In this document: one piece after another, positions 1 through 9,898 of the stretch | Layout: the number at the start of each line of letters is the position of its first letter | Numbering within the stretch: position 1 is the stretch's first letter | DNA from: Halomarina salina | GTDB taxonomy: Archaea > Halobacteriota > Halobacteria > Halobacteriales > Haloarculaceae | Length of the DNA stretch: 64,000 bases | Assembly: GCF_023074835.1 (NCBI RefSeq) | Contig: NZ_JALLGW010000001.1 | Coordinates: 2,294,001 to 2,358,000 of the forward strand | Reading direction: 5' to 3' | The notes under the pieces: generated by a model | Databases searched by the model: none | What the model was told of the DNA's origin: nothing | The model's input: the letters and a program-made list of their open reading frames with translations, nothing else | Program-made: the position numbers and the translations under genes

Positions 1-495
1 CGGCACGTCGTAGCGCTCGACTGCGTCCAGGTACTCCTCGTAGGTCCGCGTGCTGGCGGCGATACCGGGGTCGTACACCGCGCCGACGCCCTCGCCCTCC
101 GTCTCCAGGTACTCGATGACGGCGGGATGGCCCCCGACGTGGTCGGCGTCGGCGTGGGTCGTCACGAGGTGGTCGACGCGGTCGATGCCGTTGCTCCGCA
201 GGTAGTCGACGACGTGTTCTCCGTCGTCCTGGTAGTCACCCGTGTCGACGAGCATCGTCTCGCCGCTGGGCGAGACGAGGAGGGTCGCGTCGCCCTGCCC
301 GACGTTCAGGAAGTGGACCGTGAGCGTCCCGTTCGAGTCGCCGTCGACGGGTGCGAGCGTCGTAGTGTCTCCACCGCCAGCAGTCCCGCTACCGTCCGCG
401 CTTCCGGGCGTCTCGGTGGGGGCGACCCCGACGCCTGCACACCCGGCGAGGACGACGGCCAGACAGCAGAGCGCGACGCGGAGGACCGAACTCAT
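1..495 (-). CDS. Secreted metallo-beta-lactamase-fold lipoprotein, ComEC C-domain-like (partial)
   Basis: The gene starts with ATG at 495 and runs off the left edge, so 165 codons are visible and the C-terminus is missing. The N-terminus is a short hydrophobic signal ending in a lipobox (LAGC, Cys19), followed by a Gly/Ser/Thr-rich linker of about 35 residues. This is typical of haloarchaeal lipoproteins held on the outer face of the membrane. The mature part opens with the HFLNVGQGDA motif and carries THADADHVGG, the metal-binding HxHxDH-type motif with Ala in place of the second His. This pattern belongs to the stand-alone hydrolases related to the ComEC C-terminal domain, which are presumed phosphodiesterases or nucleases. 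The substrate is unknown. A short divergent region separates it from the gene ending at 602. Confidence 0.85.
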   Translation of the reverse strand, partial: MSSVLRVALCCLAVVLAGCAGVGVAPTETPGSADGSGTAGGGDTTTLAPVDGDSNGTLTVHFLNVGQGDATLLVSPSGETMLVDTGDYQDDGEHVVDYLRSNGIDRVDHLVTTHADADHVGGHPAVIEYLETEGEGVGAVYDPGIAASTRTYEEYLDAVERYDVP

Positions 496-601
496 CGGAG
501 GGGGTCGGGGCCGTGTCAGCAAGAGCGTGTGGGCTGGTCGTAGGGTGGACGGTGGGGTGTCGGTGGTCGGCGAGGAGTCGGTAGACAGTAGGCAGTCGCA
601 G

Positions 602-856
602 TCACGCCTCGGTGACGCGCTCTATCTCACCGAGCACCTCCCACCCGCCCTCGGTCTCGCGGGCGACGAGCAGCGGGTCGTCCTCGCCGTCGGTCACGAG
701 TCGGTAGGTCGTCCCGTCGGCGACGCCCTCGGCCTGGAACGACTCCTGGAAGAACTCCGCCGACCGCATCTCCAGGGTGAGCGACTCCCCTTCGACGAGG
801 GTGAGACGGACGTCCTTCGGTGCGACGTTGTAGACGCGCTTCGCGAGCGTGTTCAT
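602..856 (-). CDS. Conserved haloarchaeal small protein, function unknown
   Basis: An 84-residue reading frame begins with ATG at 856 (MNTLAKRVYNVAPKDV) and ends with TGA at 602. It has mixed charge and no signal, membrane segment or metal motif. The pattern (a DVRLTLVEGESLTLEM stretch, then alternating strands and a C-terminal GGWEVLGEIERV) suggests a small beta-rich domain. The start was chosen because an in-frame longer version overlaps the inositol-monophosphatase gene antisense and has shadow-like composition. It is divergent from the gene at 923, with 66 bases between the two starts. I do not recognise the family by name. Confidence 0.7.
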   Translation of the reverse strand: MNTLAKRVYNVAPKDVRLTLVEGESLTLEMRSAEFFQESFQAEGVADGTTYRLVTDGEDDPLLVARETEGGWEVLGEIERVTEA

Positions 857-922
857 ACCTCGGGCGTACGCCTCGGCGCTCTTAATCGGTGGCACTTTGA
901 CCGCGCCGGACGGTCCGAGGGC

Positions 923-1726
923 ATGGACGACACCTCCCTCCGTCTCGCCGTCGCCGAGCGTGCGGCCCACGCGGGCGCGGCCGTCGCGGCCGACGGCTTC
1001 CGGGACGACATCGACGTGGAGACGAAAGACGGGAAGACGGACGTGGTCACCGAGGCCGACCGCCAGGCGCAGCGACGGGTCGTCGAGGTGATTCGCGAGT
1101 CGTTCCCCGACGACGCCGTCGTCGGCGAGGAGGAGGACGAACTGAAGGAGGTCCCCGATGACGGCCCCGCGTGGGTCGTCGACCCCATCGACGGCACGAA
1201 CAACTTCGTCAGGGACCTGCGCGTCTGGGCGACGAGCGTCGCGGCCGTCGTCGACGGCGAGGCCGTCGCCGCCGTCAACGTCCTCCCGGCGCTCGGCGAC
1301 ACGTACGTCGCGAGCCAGAACGGCGTCACGTGGAACGGCCACTCCGTCTCCGTCCGCGAGGTGTCGGACCCCGAGCAGTGTGCCGTCGCGCCCACCATCT
1401 GGTGGGACTTCGACGCCCGCGACGAGTACGCCGCGGCCTGCGAGGCCGTCGTCAGCCGGTTCGGCGACATGCGGCGGTTCGGCTGTGCGCAGGCGACCCT
1501 CTCGATGGTCGCCGACGGCAGTCTCGACGGCACGCTGACGAACCTGGACCCGAACCCGTGGGACAGCGTCGCCGGCGCGTTCATGATAGCGCAGGCGGGT
1601 GGGACCGTCACCGGACTCGACGGCGACCCGTGGCGACACGACTCGCCCGGCCTCGTCGCCTCCTCCGGCGCGTGTCACGACGCGGTGCTGGCCGCGGCCC
1701 GCGACGTCGACGACCGCGAGTGGTGA
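923..1726 (+). CDS. Inositol monophosphatase family phosphatase (SuhB/archaeal FBPase-like)
   Basis: The 267-residue protein has the full metal-binding signature of the Li-sensitive phosphatase family: VVGEEED near residue 67 (Glu69 and Glu70), DPIDGTNNF at 87-95 (Asp87 and Asp90 bind Mg) and NPWDSVAGAF near residue 210. Relatives hydrolyse inositol-1-phosphate, fructose-1,6-bisphosphate or similar sugar phosphates in the cytoplasm, and archaeal members often act on both. The length matches the family. ATG at 923 is preferred because the domain begins within ten residues; in-frame sequence upstream is low-quality and overlaps the divergent gene. Substrate specificity cannot be read from the sequence. 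Confidence 0.9.
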   Translation: MDDTSLRLAVAERAAHAGAAVAADGFRDDIDVETKDGKTDVVTEADRQAQRRVVEVIRESFPDDAVVGEEEDELKEVPDDGPAWVVDPIDGTNNFVRDLRVWATSVAAVVDGEAVAAVNVLPALGDTYVASQNGVTWNGHSVSVREVSDPEQCAVAPTIWWDFDARDEYAAACEAVVSRFGDMRRFGCAQATLSMVADGSLDGTLTNLDPNPWDSVAGAFMIAQAGGTVTGLDGDPWRHDSPGLVASSGACHDAVLAAARDVDDREW

Positions 1727-1797
1727 GACGGGTCGGCTCGACTCGGGTGCGACCGAAATAGCACGTCGCGGTCCGTTCGTACGACGCGGCCCGATAG

Positions 1798-3054
<1,257 letters not shown>

Positions 3055-3108
3055 TACGCACCGCTCGCTTCGTCGCCGGTCAGCGCACCGACGACCAGGC
3101 CGACGCCG

Positions 3109-4815
3109 TCACGGGAACGGGTGATGTTCGCGGTCGAGTCGCGGCTCGAAGCCCAGCGACGCGGGCACCGACTCCGCCCGGTCGCCGAAGTACGGGTCGT
3201 CGATGAACAGCGGCTGTGCTTCTGGGACCAGCACCCGGACCGCCTCGAAGCCCAGCACGTCCAGGTCGCGGGTCGTCAGGCGGGCGGCGTAGGTGTCGAG
3301 GTCCACCTTTCCCAGCGCCTCCAGCAACGCGTCGAGTTCCGCCTCGGCGTCGGGTACGTCGCTCGCGACGCTCGTCGCCGGGATGGTCGTCTCGGGGTCG
3401 GTGAACGACCGCGCGGCGTCCGGCAGCGACGCGAAGTAGCCGATACGTCCCCCCGCCTTCGTCGCCTGCGCTCGTCCCATCCGGCGCAGTTCGGTCCAGT
3501 TCTGGAGGGCCTCGGCGCAGGCGCTCTCGGCCGCTGCGACCGGGTCGAGGTCGGCCGCGGTACCGAGGGCGAACTGCGGCCACCCCGTCTCCCGGTGGAC
3601 CGCACAGGCGACGACGGGGACGTCGACGTTCTGCGTCAGTAGCGTCGTCGTCACCGACAGCCCTTCGGAGCGGGCGCGACGACGCATCGTCCCGAACCCC
3701 GCGTCGTCGCTTCCGTCGGTATCGTCGCTCCCCTCGTCGACGGAGAGGCCGAGCGGGTCGAACGTCGAGTACCACGAGAGCATCGCGGCGTCCCGCTCGA
3801 TGACCTCCGTCAGACCGGCGACCAGCGCCTCGACACCCGAGTTGCCGAGTCCCAGACCGGTCGTGATGGTGGGGCCAGCGCCACCGAGCGGGAACTGGAC
3901 GCGCGGTGCGGGGAGGTCGACCGACTCCTCGGCGCGCAGGTCCTCGCCGGGGACCCAGGCGATGGGGTCCTCCGTGGCGGCCCCCTCCGGGAGCACGAAC
4001 GACGAGAGCGGGACCGGGTTCTCGACGTCGCTCGCTCGCCCGCGGACGAACTCGGCCTCCCTGAACACGCCCGCGGCGTACCGCTCGAACGCCTCGCCGA
4101 CGGCCTTCATGTAGGCGGCGTTCCAGTCCGGCGAGACGCCCGCTGCCTGCTGACCCGCCTGCACGTCGCTGAACCCCTCGGTTTCGCAGAGCATCGAGAG
4201 GTAGTACGGCAAGGGGAACGACTCGACCTCGCCGACCTCGTGGACGATACCCACGCGCGGGTCGACGGCCATCTCTGCACGCCCCAGCGACGCCTCCAGC
4301 GGCCGGTCCACGTGGTCCCGGCGGACGCGGCGGTCCGGGGAGTCGGCGCAGTCACAGTGCGGGAGCGGGAGCACCCGCCGGTCGGCGTACGGTATCTCGA
4401 CGAGGCCGCCGAAGACGTTCGAGGTGCCGTCGAGGACGCGCACCGCCTCGCGCCCGGCGAGCGCACCGGCGAAGCGTGCGGTCGAGGGGTCGACCGTGCC
4501 GTCGTCCGTCTCGTCGAGGTTAGCCGCGACGCGCCCGCGGAGACAGTCGTAGCAGGCCGTTCCGGGTGAGAACCCGGCGACGCACGCCTCCACGTCAGCG
4601 ACGGCGTGCCCACCGACGCCGCCGAGTTCGACCGCCAGCCACCGCGTCCCGGACCGCCTCGCGTCGGCGAACGCCTCGGCACCCACCTCGCCGACGACGA
4701 CGCCCAGTTCGCAGTCCCCGACCCGTTCACGTCGTTCTACCGTCGTTTCGACGTCCTCCAGCGCGGCGGCGACCGCGTCGGCGGCCGGTCCCGCCCCGAC
4801 GAGTGCGACAGTCAT
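3109..4815 (-). CDS. YcaO-domain protein with N-terminal Cys-rich partner domain (SagD/TOMM type)
   Basis: The 568-residue protein starts at ATG 4815. Residues 1-160 look like a Rossmann-like, E1/ocin-ThiF-type partner domain, opening with VALVGAGPAADAV and carrying CxxC (Cys88, Cys91) and CxC (Cys154, Cys156) pairs suitable for one zinc. Residues of about 180-568 are a YcaO domain with the Glu-rich ATP-binding helices (VGEAFERYAAG near 239; VEALVAGLTEVIERDA; AESACAEALQNW). YcaO enzymes use ATP to activate peptide amides, making azolines, thioamides or macroamidines. The C-terminus ends HHPFP; proline-rich ends are typical of peptide-modifying members. No TfuA, dehydrogenase or obvious precursor peptide lies beside it, so the target is unknown. 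It could instead act on a housekeeping protein. Confidence 0.88.
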   Translation of the reverse strand: MTVALVGAGPAADAVAAALEDVETTVERRERVGDCELGVVVGEVGAEAFADARRSGTRWLAVELGGVGGHAVADVEACVAGFSPGTACYDCLRGRVAANLDETDDGTVDPSTARFAGALAGREAVRVLDGTSNVFGGLVEIPYADRRVLPLPHCDCADSPDRRVRRDHVDRPLEASLGRAEMAVDPRVGIVHEVGEVESFPLPYYLSMLCETEGFSDVQAGQQAAGVSPDWNAAYMKAVGEAFERYAAGVFREAEFVRGRASDVENPVPLSSFVLPEGAATEDPIAWVPGEDLRAEESVDLPAPRVQFPLGGAGPTITTGLGLGNSGVEALVAGLTEVIERDAAMLSWYSTFDPLGLSVDEGSDDTDGSDDAGFGTMRRRARSEGLSVTTTLLTQNVDVPVVACAVHRETGWPQFALGTAADLDPVAAAESACAEALQNWTELRRMGRAQATKAGGRIGYFASLPDAARSFTDPETTIPATSVASDVPDAEAELDALLEALGKVDLDTYAARLTTRDLDVLGFEAVRVLVPEAQPLFIDDPYFGDRAESVPASLGFEPRLDREHHPFP

Positions 4816-5070
4816 GGCTGGGCGGACGGACGAGGAGATAAAAACGGCGATGGTTACGGGACGCGTTCTACGCTACGCTCGCGGCTGGCTGGCGTCGGCG
4901 GCTGGCCGGCGGACAGTCTCCGAACGCGATACAGTTCTGCGCACTCGTCGAACCCTTCCGACTCGCACCCGTCGAGACCACCGTCACGGAATCTTCCGAC
5001 TGGTGTTTCGAAGCGGACCCTGACTCCGCCCCCACTACGTACTTCCGTCTGGCAGTGCTCCGATGACTCG

Positions 5071-5391
5071 ATGTCCTACCAGACGGTCAACTACGAGGAG
5101 ACGGAGTCGAAGGAAGGGATGCACTTCCTGCGGGACGAACTCGGGTGTGAGGACCACGGCGTGACCGTCCTCGACGCCGACCCCGGCTGGGAGGGGCCCG
5201 AACACGACCACGCCGACGAGGGCCACGAGGAGGTGTACTTCCTCGTCGAGGGTGAGGCGACGGTGACGATAGACGACGAGGAGGTGTCGCTGACCGACGG
5301 CGACGCCGTCCGGGTCCCCCCGGAGGCGACCCGACAGATAACGAACGGGGACACCGAGAGCCAGTTCGTGCTGACCGGCGCGCCCGAGTAA
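5071..5391 (+). CDS. Small cupin-domain protein
   Basis: This 106-residue single-cupin protein begins at ATG 5071. Cupin motif 1 is present (EHDHADEGHEEVYFLVEG, His45, His47 and a Glu after His52), followed by the turn of the barrel at DGDAVRVPPEA. The usual metal-binding His of motif 2 appears to be Arg or Gln (PEATRQITN), so metal binding may be altered or absent. Cupins of this size are small-molecule binders, isomerases or dioxygenases, and nothing here narrows that down. It is divergent from yet close to the YcaO gene (255 bases between the starts) and converges on the alcohol dehydrogenase gene, with 25 bases between their ends. Confidence 0.85.
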   Translation: MSYQTVNYEETESKEGMHFLRDELGCEDHGVTVLDADPGWEGPEHDHADEGHEEVYFLVEGEATVTIDDEEVSLTDGDAVRVPPEATRQITNGDTESQFVLTGAPE

Positions 5392-5416
5392 CGACGGCGA
5401 CGTCTCGCCCCCGCAA

Positions 5417-6586
5417 CTACGGGTTCAGCATCACTTTGACGCAGCCGTCGTTCTTGTCGCGGAACGTCTCGTACATCTCCGGGGCCTTCTCCAGGGACTC
5501 CTGGTGGGTGACGACGAACGACGGGTCGATGTCGCCGTCCTCGATCCGTTCGAGCAAGGGGTCGAGGTAGCGCTGGACGTGCGTCTGTCCGGTGTTGACG
5601 GTCAGGCCCTTGTTCATCAGCGACCCGGTCGGGAAGCCGTTCATCTCGCCCGTGTAGACACCGGGGACCGAGAGCGTCCCGCCCTTCCGACAGCACCGGA
5701 CGGCCTCCTGCAAGACGTACGGCCGGTCGCCCTGCATCTCCTCTCCGTCCTGCCCGGAGTCAGCGACGCTCGACGGCCCGGCACCGTGGGCCTCCGCACC
5801 CACGGCGTCGATACAGCCGTCCGGCCCGTGGCCGTCGGTGACGTCCATCAACCGGTCATAGACGTCCTCAGACTCGAAGTCGATGACCTCGGCGTCGCTG
5901 TGTTCCCTCGCCATGTCGAGGCGTTCTCGCTCCCGGTCGATGGCGACGACCCGCTCTGCGCCGAGCATCTCCGCGCTCTGGATGGCGAACTGCCCGACCG
6001 GCCCACAGCCCCAGACGGCGACGGTGTCGCCGTTCTCGATGTCCGCGTTCTCCGCCGCCATGTACCCCGTCGGGAAGATGTCCGAGAGGAACAGTACCTT
6101 CTCGTCGGGGAGACCGGAGTCGACCTTTATGGGGCCGACGTCGGCGTACGGCACCCGCAGGTACTCCGCCTGGCCGCCGTCGTATCCGCCGAGCATGTGC
6201 GAGAAGCCGAACAGTCCCGCCGGGGAGTGGCCCATCGACTCGCTGGCCATCTCGGCGTTGGGGTTCGACTCGTCGCACAGCGAGTAGAGCTGCTGGTCGC
6301 AGTACCAGCAGGCACCACAGCTGATGGTGAACGGAACGACGACCCGGTCGCCCTCGCTGAGGGTCTCGACGGCGCTCCCGACCTCGACGACCTCGCCCAT
6401 CGGCTCGTGGCCGATGATGTCGCCCTCCTCCATCCCCGGCATGAAGCCGTCGTAGAGGTGGAGGTCGGACCCGCAGATCGCGGTGGCCGTTATCTCGATG
6501 ACCGCGTCGGTCGGTTCCTGAATCTCGGGCTTGGGGACGTCGTCGACGCGGACGTCCCCCTCATCGTGCCAGCGGAGCGCTCTCAT
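5417..6586 (-). CDS. Zinc-dependent alcohol dehydrogenase (formaldehyde-dehydrogenase-like MDR)
   Basis: The 389-residue protein of the medium-chain dehydrogenase family starts at ATG 6586 ([14 protein letters not shown]). Catalytic zinc ligands are in ICGSDLHLY (Cys38) and GHEPMGEV (His60, Glu61). The structural zinc site has four Cys in [16 protein letters not shown] Rossmann NAD-binding stretch, [15 protein letters not shown], follows. The insert around residue 255-285 ([16 protein letters not shown]) and the overall length resemble the glutathione-independent formaldehyde dehydrogenase or threonine-dehydrogenase-like branch common in haloarchaea. It probably oxidises an alcohol or aldehyde with NAD(P) in the cytoplasm. 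The in-frame extension up to 6742 is Arg-rich and unlike the family, so I excluded it. Confidence 0.88.
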   Translation of the reverse strand: MRALRWHDEGDVRVDDVPKPEIQEPTDAVIEITATAICGSDLHLYDGFMPGMEEGDIIGHEPMGEVVEVGSAVETLSEGDRVVVPFTISCGACWYCDQQLYSLCDESNPNAEMASESMGHSPAGLFGFSHMLGGYDGGQAEYLRVPYADVGPIKVDSGLPDEKVLFLSDIFPTGYMAAENADIENGDTVAVWGCGPVGQFAIQSAEMLGAERVVAIDRERERLDMAREHSDAEVIDFESEDVYDRLMDVTDGHGPDGCIDAVGAEAHGAGPSSVADSGQDGEEMQGDRPYVLQEAVRCCRKGGTLSVPGVYTGEMNGFPTGSLMNKGLTVNTGQTHVQRYLDPLLERIEDGDIDPSFVVTHQESLEKAPEMYETFRDKNDGCVKVMLNP

Positions 6587-7060
6587 CGACTTCCCTCCTC
6601 GTGGACGGTGCCGTCGTCGGTACGCCGTCGCGTGATCGCGGGGTCGCTTACGGGATAGTTCAACGCTCGACTCGACGGGCATCAGTTCGGTAAGGCTGGA
6701 GCCTGCGCCTGCTACCTGGCCCTCCCCGTTCCGACGTCTCACGGAGCGTCGATGGACCCCGTCCGCTGGGGAGCGCGGCTAGCGGGCTGGACTCCGACGT
6801 AGGGACCGGCGTCGGGACGCTGTCCGACGCAAGCCGGTTACGAACGATCGGGTCTACGCGAGCGCAGCGCGGACGACGACGCCGAGGCCCGTCGCCGTTC
6901 GGCACCGACCGGGAGGACCAGCCTCCGTGAGTGACACAGGGGGTTCGACGCCGGCGAGCTCGATGCGTCCCGCTCGTCGGCGTTTCGAGCGGTGCGAAAT
7001 CGGGGTGAAAGGCCCGTCGGTCGCGGGAGACGGGTGGGTTCGAAGGAGAGTGCTGCCGGC
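6587..7060. other. Gene-free 474-base gap
   Basis: This lies between the start of the alcohol dehydrogenase gene and the end of the TbsP-like gene, both on the minus strand. Reading frames here have Arg/Pro-rich composition like other shadow frames of GC-rich DNA, and none carries a recognisable domain or promoter. The bases next to 6586 should contain the dehydrogenase promoter, but I see no convincing TATA box. I found no tRNA, inverted repeat or insertion-sequence end. It could be the eroded remnant of a gene. Confidence 0.5.
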
Positions 7061-7873
7061 TTACGACGCCATCAGCGACTGCGCGACGTTGGCGAGTTCG
7101 CCGTTGTCGGCACCGCGCAGGCGGTCGTCGCCGAGGACGAGACGGAGGCGCGGGCGACCGACGTCGATGGGCACCTTCTCGGTGTCGATGAGGCCCAGCT
7201 CCTCGAGACGGGTCTTGGTGCGGGAGAACGTCGCCTTCGACGCGATGCCGACGTCCTCGCCCCACTTCGAGATGTCGTAGAGCAGTTCCTCGTTCTTCGC
7301 GGCGACGAGCAGCGAGATGGTGACCTCGTCGAGGCCCTCGCCGTCGCCGCGGGCCGTCTCCATCGAGGCGAGGACGGTGTCGAAGTCCTCGGCCACGTCG
7401 GAGCCGATGTCGTCCGAGAGCGACTGGCGCACGCGGGAGATGGCCGGGGTACGGAGGTTGAACTGCTCGGCGTCCTCCCACGCCGCGGCGTACTGCTCGT
7501 TCGCGCTGTCGACGAAGTCGGTGTCGTCGGTCGCGAGACCGGCGACCTCGCTCCCGGTGTCGACGATGGCCATCACGCATTCGCTCGTGACGAGAAGCGT
7601 GTTCGACGGTTCGTCGAGGGCGCGCAGTTCCAGGCGACCCGCGTCCATCAGGTCCGCGGCCGTGCTCCCGACGATGAAGTCGTCGAGGACGTCCTTCAGC
7701 ATCCGTTCGTCACCGAACAGTCGGACCGACACGTCGTCGGACTCGTCCAGTCCGTCGACGAGCGCTTCGAAGGTCTCGGCGTCCGGGTTCACGAGGTAGA
7801 CGGTCCCGTCCACGCCCTCGAGGGCGGATACTAGCAGCGACTCCACGTTCGACTCCAGTACGTTCGAACTCAT
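7061..7873 (-). CDS. TbsP-like (DUF5821 family) transcriptional regulator
   Basis: The 270-residue protein starts at ATG 7873. The N-terminal half (residues 1-130) is an alpha/beta regulatory-looking domain, with SSNVLESNVESLLVSALEG at the start and a run ending TLLVTSECVMAIVDTG. The C-terminal third holds a winged-helix motif (LLYDISKWGEDVGIASKATF, then SRTKTRLEELGLIDTEKV). From memory this matches the haloarchaeal DUF5821 family, whose Haloferax volcanii member TbsP acts with TrmB in control of glycolysis/gluconeogenesis genes. Orthology is an inference. The upstream region has a leaderless-type promoter (see 7899). It could bind its own promoter. Confidence 0.78.
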   Translation of the reverse strand: MSSNVLESNVESLLVSALEGVDGTVYLVNPDAETFEALVDGLDESDDVSVRLFGDERMLKDVLDDFIVGSTAADLMDAGRLELRALDEPSNTLLVTSECVMAIVDTGSEVAGLATDDTDFVDSANEQYAAAWEDAEQFNLRTPAISRVRQSLSDDIGSDVAEDFDTVLASMETARGDGEGLDEVTISLLVAAKNEELLYDISKWGEDVGIASKATFSRTKTRLEELGLIDTEKVPIDVGRPRLRLVLGDDRLRGADNGELANVAQSLMAS

Positions 7874-7898
7874 TGGTAAATCTATAGGGGAAACTGCT

Positions 7899-7905
7899 AT
7901 TTAAT
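7899..7905 (-). promoter_or_regulatory. TATA-like box of the TbsP-like gene
   Basis: On the minus strand the bases read TTAAATA, centred 29 bases before the ATG at 7873. This is the spacing expected for a leaderless archaeal transcript. The surrounding 60 bases are clearly more AT-rich than the flanking genes. Confidence 0.6.
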
Positions 7906-8116
7906 TTCACCGTTCGTCCAAATCGCAAAACGTGTCTGTCGTTTATGCAGAGCAGTCTCGCTCCGGATTACGATTTTGCCGATTTCAGGCCATATACCCT
8001 CCGAATCGAGAACGTCCGCTGGTCCGAATGGTAACTACTGTCAATCCTCGAACTGCCTGTTATCAGTACACACGGGCCTCGTCCGTCGGGGTGGCCTGCT
8101 GGGTCGCGGGTCACTC

Positions 8117-9784
8117 TCACTGGATGCCCGACAGGTCGGTCGCGAGGTCGGTCGACCATCGGAGGTCGCCGTCGAAGATGACGGGGCGCTGGCGGTCGGC
8201 GAGCAGCGAGCGGGTCGCCGCCGAGTCGAGTGTCGCCTCGGCCGTGGTCCCCCGAAGTCGCCGACAGGTCTCGAACGGCGCGCTGAACACGCCGCCCTCG
8301 CGGCCGTCCGCGGGGACCGTGTAGCGGACGGTGAACCCGTCGCCGTGTGGTTCGAGGTGGAGCAACGCCGGACGCTCGTCGGGAGTGAGCGCGAACGTCC
8401 CGTCGCCGACGACGGCGTAGTCGGTGCTCATCAGCACCTGTCGACGGGCCAGTTGCATCGCGCGCTCGATGCCGAACCCGCGGACGAGTAGCCGGGCGAA
8501 TGCCGTGCCGACGGCGGCCGCCTGCTCGTCGAGCACCGTCCGGATGGTGACCGCGCCCGCGACGCTCCCGCCCGCGACCAGTTTCTGCCCCTGGTGGTAC
8601 GACCCGCAGGCGTTGAGGAAGAACGTCCGTGCGCCCGACGACGAGAGGCTGTCGCAGTCGAGGCCCCCGTCGGGACAGCGCAGTCCCGACACCTCGCAGT
8701 GGCCGATGAAGTGGACGAAGTCGTGGTCCGCCTCGAACAGGCGAGCGAGTTCCCCGGTCGTGAGCGACTCCCGGACGTCGACGGTCGCGGGGAACGCGTC
8801 GGAGTTCTCCCGGTAGGTGCGGGCGACGGCGTCGTGTTCGGCTGCCATCGCGTCGTCGTTCAGGACGACGGCGACGTCCAGTGGCTCGCTCGGGGCCGCA
8901 CTGCGTCGGTGTTCGTACGCCGCCTGCGAGGGGGTGAACGCCGACACCGGGACGCCCTCGGCCAGCCACGCGTGGAGGTCGCCGTGGTGGAGTTCCGGTT
9001 CGAGAACGTCGACGCTGGCGACGTCCCCTTCGGGTCGTCCCGCGCGGTAGAAATCGTCCAGCGAGTGTTTGAGGAGCCCCTGCGCGTCGATGGTCGAGGA
9101 CTCGGGGAGGTAGACGAGGCTCATCGCGTCGAGCAGGTAGGGGAGGCAGCGCGCCTCGTCGTCGCCCTGGTCGGCGTAGGTGGCGAGGTGCCAGTCGGGT
9201 CGTTCCGCCGCGACCCGCTCGCGGTCGCAGTCGAGGTAGGCCTCGACGCGCGCGCCCGGCGTCCCCGACTGGAGGGCGTAGGGACAGGCTCCGGCCTCGA
9301 CGACGAGTTCGTCGCGGCAGTCCCGGCGCTCGCCGGGCAGTTCCCGGACGATGCCGTCGAGGAAGAACACGTCGCAAAGCAGGTCCGCGACCTCGTGCTG
9401 GAACGACGGGAGCGGGGAGAACTCGTACTCGCGCTCCGGGAGCGAGAGCGTCGGTCGCGTCCCCTCTCGAATCTCGACTCGTGCACCGAGGTAGTACGCG
9501 AGCGGCGCGGCGACGAACAGCGTCGCCCGGTCGTCGGGGAGGTGGAACGTCGCGTCCGTCTCGGGACGCGCCTCGACGACAGCGTCGGGAATCGACCGCT
9601 CGCCGAACTCGACGAGCGGCGGGTGAGGGCGGCGGTCGGGGTGTGAGCGGCCCGGTCCGGTATCGGTGATGCCCGCTCCAGAAAACGTCAACGAAGTGGC
9701 GAGTCCGCGAGTGGTGGCCGGGACGGTGAGCGTCGGCGGGGCGTCCCAACCTGTCAGATGCGCGTCACCACCTCGCTCACTCAT
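8117..9784 (-). CDS. CHAT-domain (caspase-like) protease
   Basis: The 555-residue protein starts at ATG 9784. Residues of about 300-465 form a CHAT peptidase domain. The catalytic His lies in DFVHFIGHCE (His362), the catalytic Cys in FFLNACGSYHQG (Cys393), and the characteristic helix (TVLDEQAAAVGTAFARLLVRG) follows. CHAT proteases are clan CD cysteine peptidases related to caspases and separases. In bacteria some are activated by sensor partners and cleave defence or regulatory proteins. The first 300 residues have no repeats, TPRs or known sensor domain that I can recognise, and the C-terminal 90 residues form a further beta-rich segment. It is divergent from glyA. No gasdermin-like or CRISPR partner is nearby. 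Both catalytic residues are intact, so it is probably active. Confidence 0.85.
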   Translation of the reverse strand: MSERGGDAHLTGWDAPPTLTVPATTRGLATSLTFSGAGITDTGPGRSHPDRRPHPPLVEFGERSIPDAVVEARPETDATFHLPDDRATLFVAAPLAYYLGARVEIREGTRPTLSLPEREYEFSPLPSFQHEVADLLCDVFFLDGIVRELPGERRDCRDELVVEAGACPYALQSGTPGARVEAYLDCDRERVAAERPDWHLATYADQGDDEARCLPYLLDAMSLVYLPESSTIDAQGLLKHSLDDFYRAGRPEGDVASVDVLEPELHHGDLHAWLAEGVPVSAFTPSQAAYEHRRSAAPSEPLDVAVVLNDDAMAAEHDAVARTYRENSDAFPATVDVRESLTTGELARLFEADHDFVHFIGHCEVSGLRCPDGGLDCDSLSSSGARTFFLNACGSYHQGQKLVAGGSVAGAVTIRTVLDEQAAAVGTAFARLLVRGFGIERAMQLARRQVLMSTDYAVVGDGTFALTPDERPALLHLEPHGDGFTVRYTVPADGREGGVFSAPFETCRRLRGTTAEATLDSAATRSLLADRQRPVIFDGDLRWSTDLATDLSGIQ

Positions 9785-9866
9785 TCAACGGGCATTCGAC
9801 GGGAGTCGTAAAGACCTATCGCCACCCAGCCAGGTCCGGAGGAGTACGTGTACCACGGGAGAGGTA

Positions 9867-9875
9867 GATTATTGG
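9867..9875 (+). promoter_or_regulatory. TATA-like box of glyA
   Basis: GATTATTGG is centred 28 bases before the glyA ATG, with no ribosome-binding site between them, which fits a leaderless transcript. Confidence 0.5.
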
Positions 9876-9898
9876 CGCGGGCCACCGCACGGGCGACC

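Noticed and set aside
4814-5023. Possible small precursor peptide next to the YcaO gene
   Set aside because: The plus-strand frame is Arg/Thr-rich like shadow frames, has no leader/core pattern and overlaps the YcaO start; it cannot be supported as a RiPP precursor.
6660-7580. Minus-strand open frame across the gap at 6587-7060 and the TbsP-like gene
   Set aside because: Arg-rich composition, no domain, and it runs through the TbsP-like coding sequence in a different frame.
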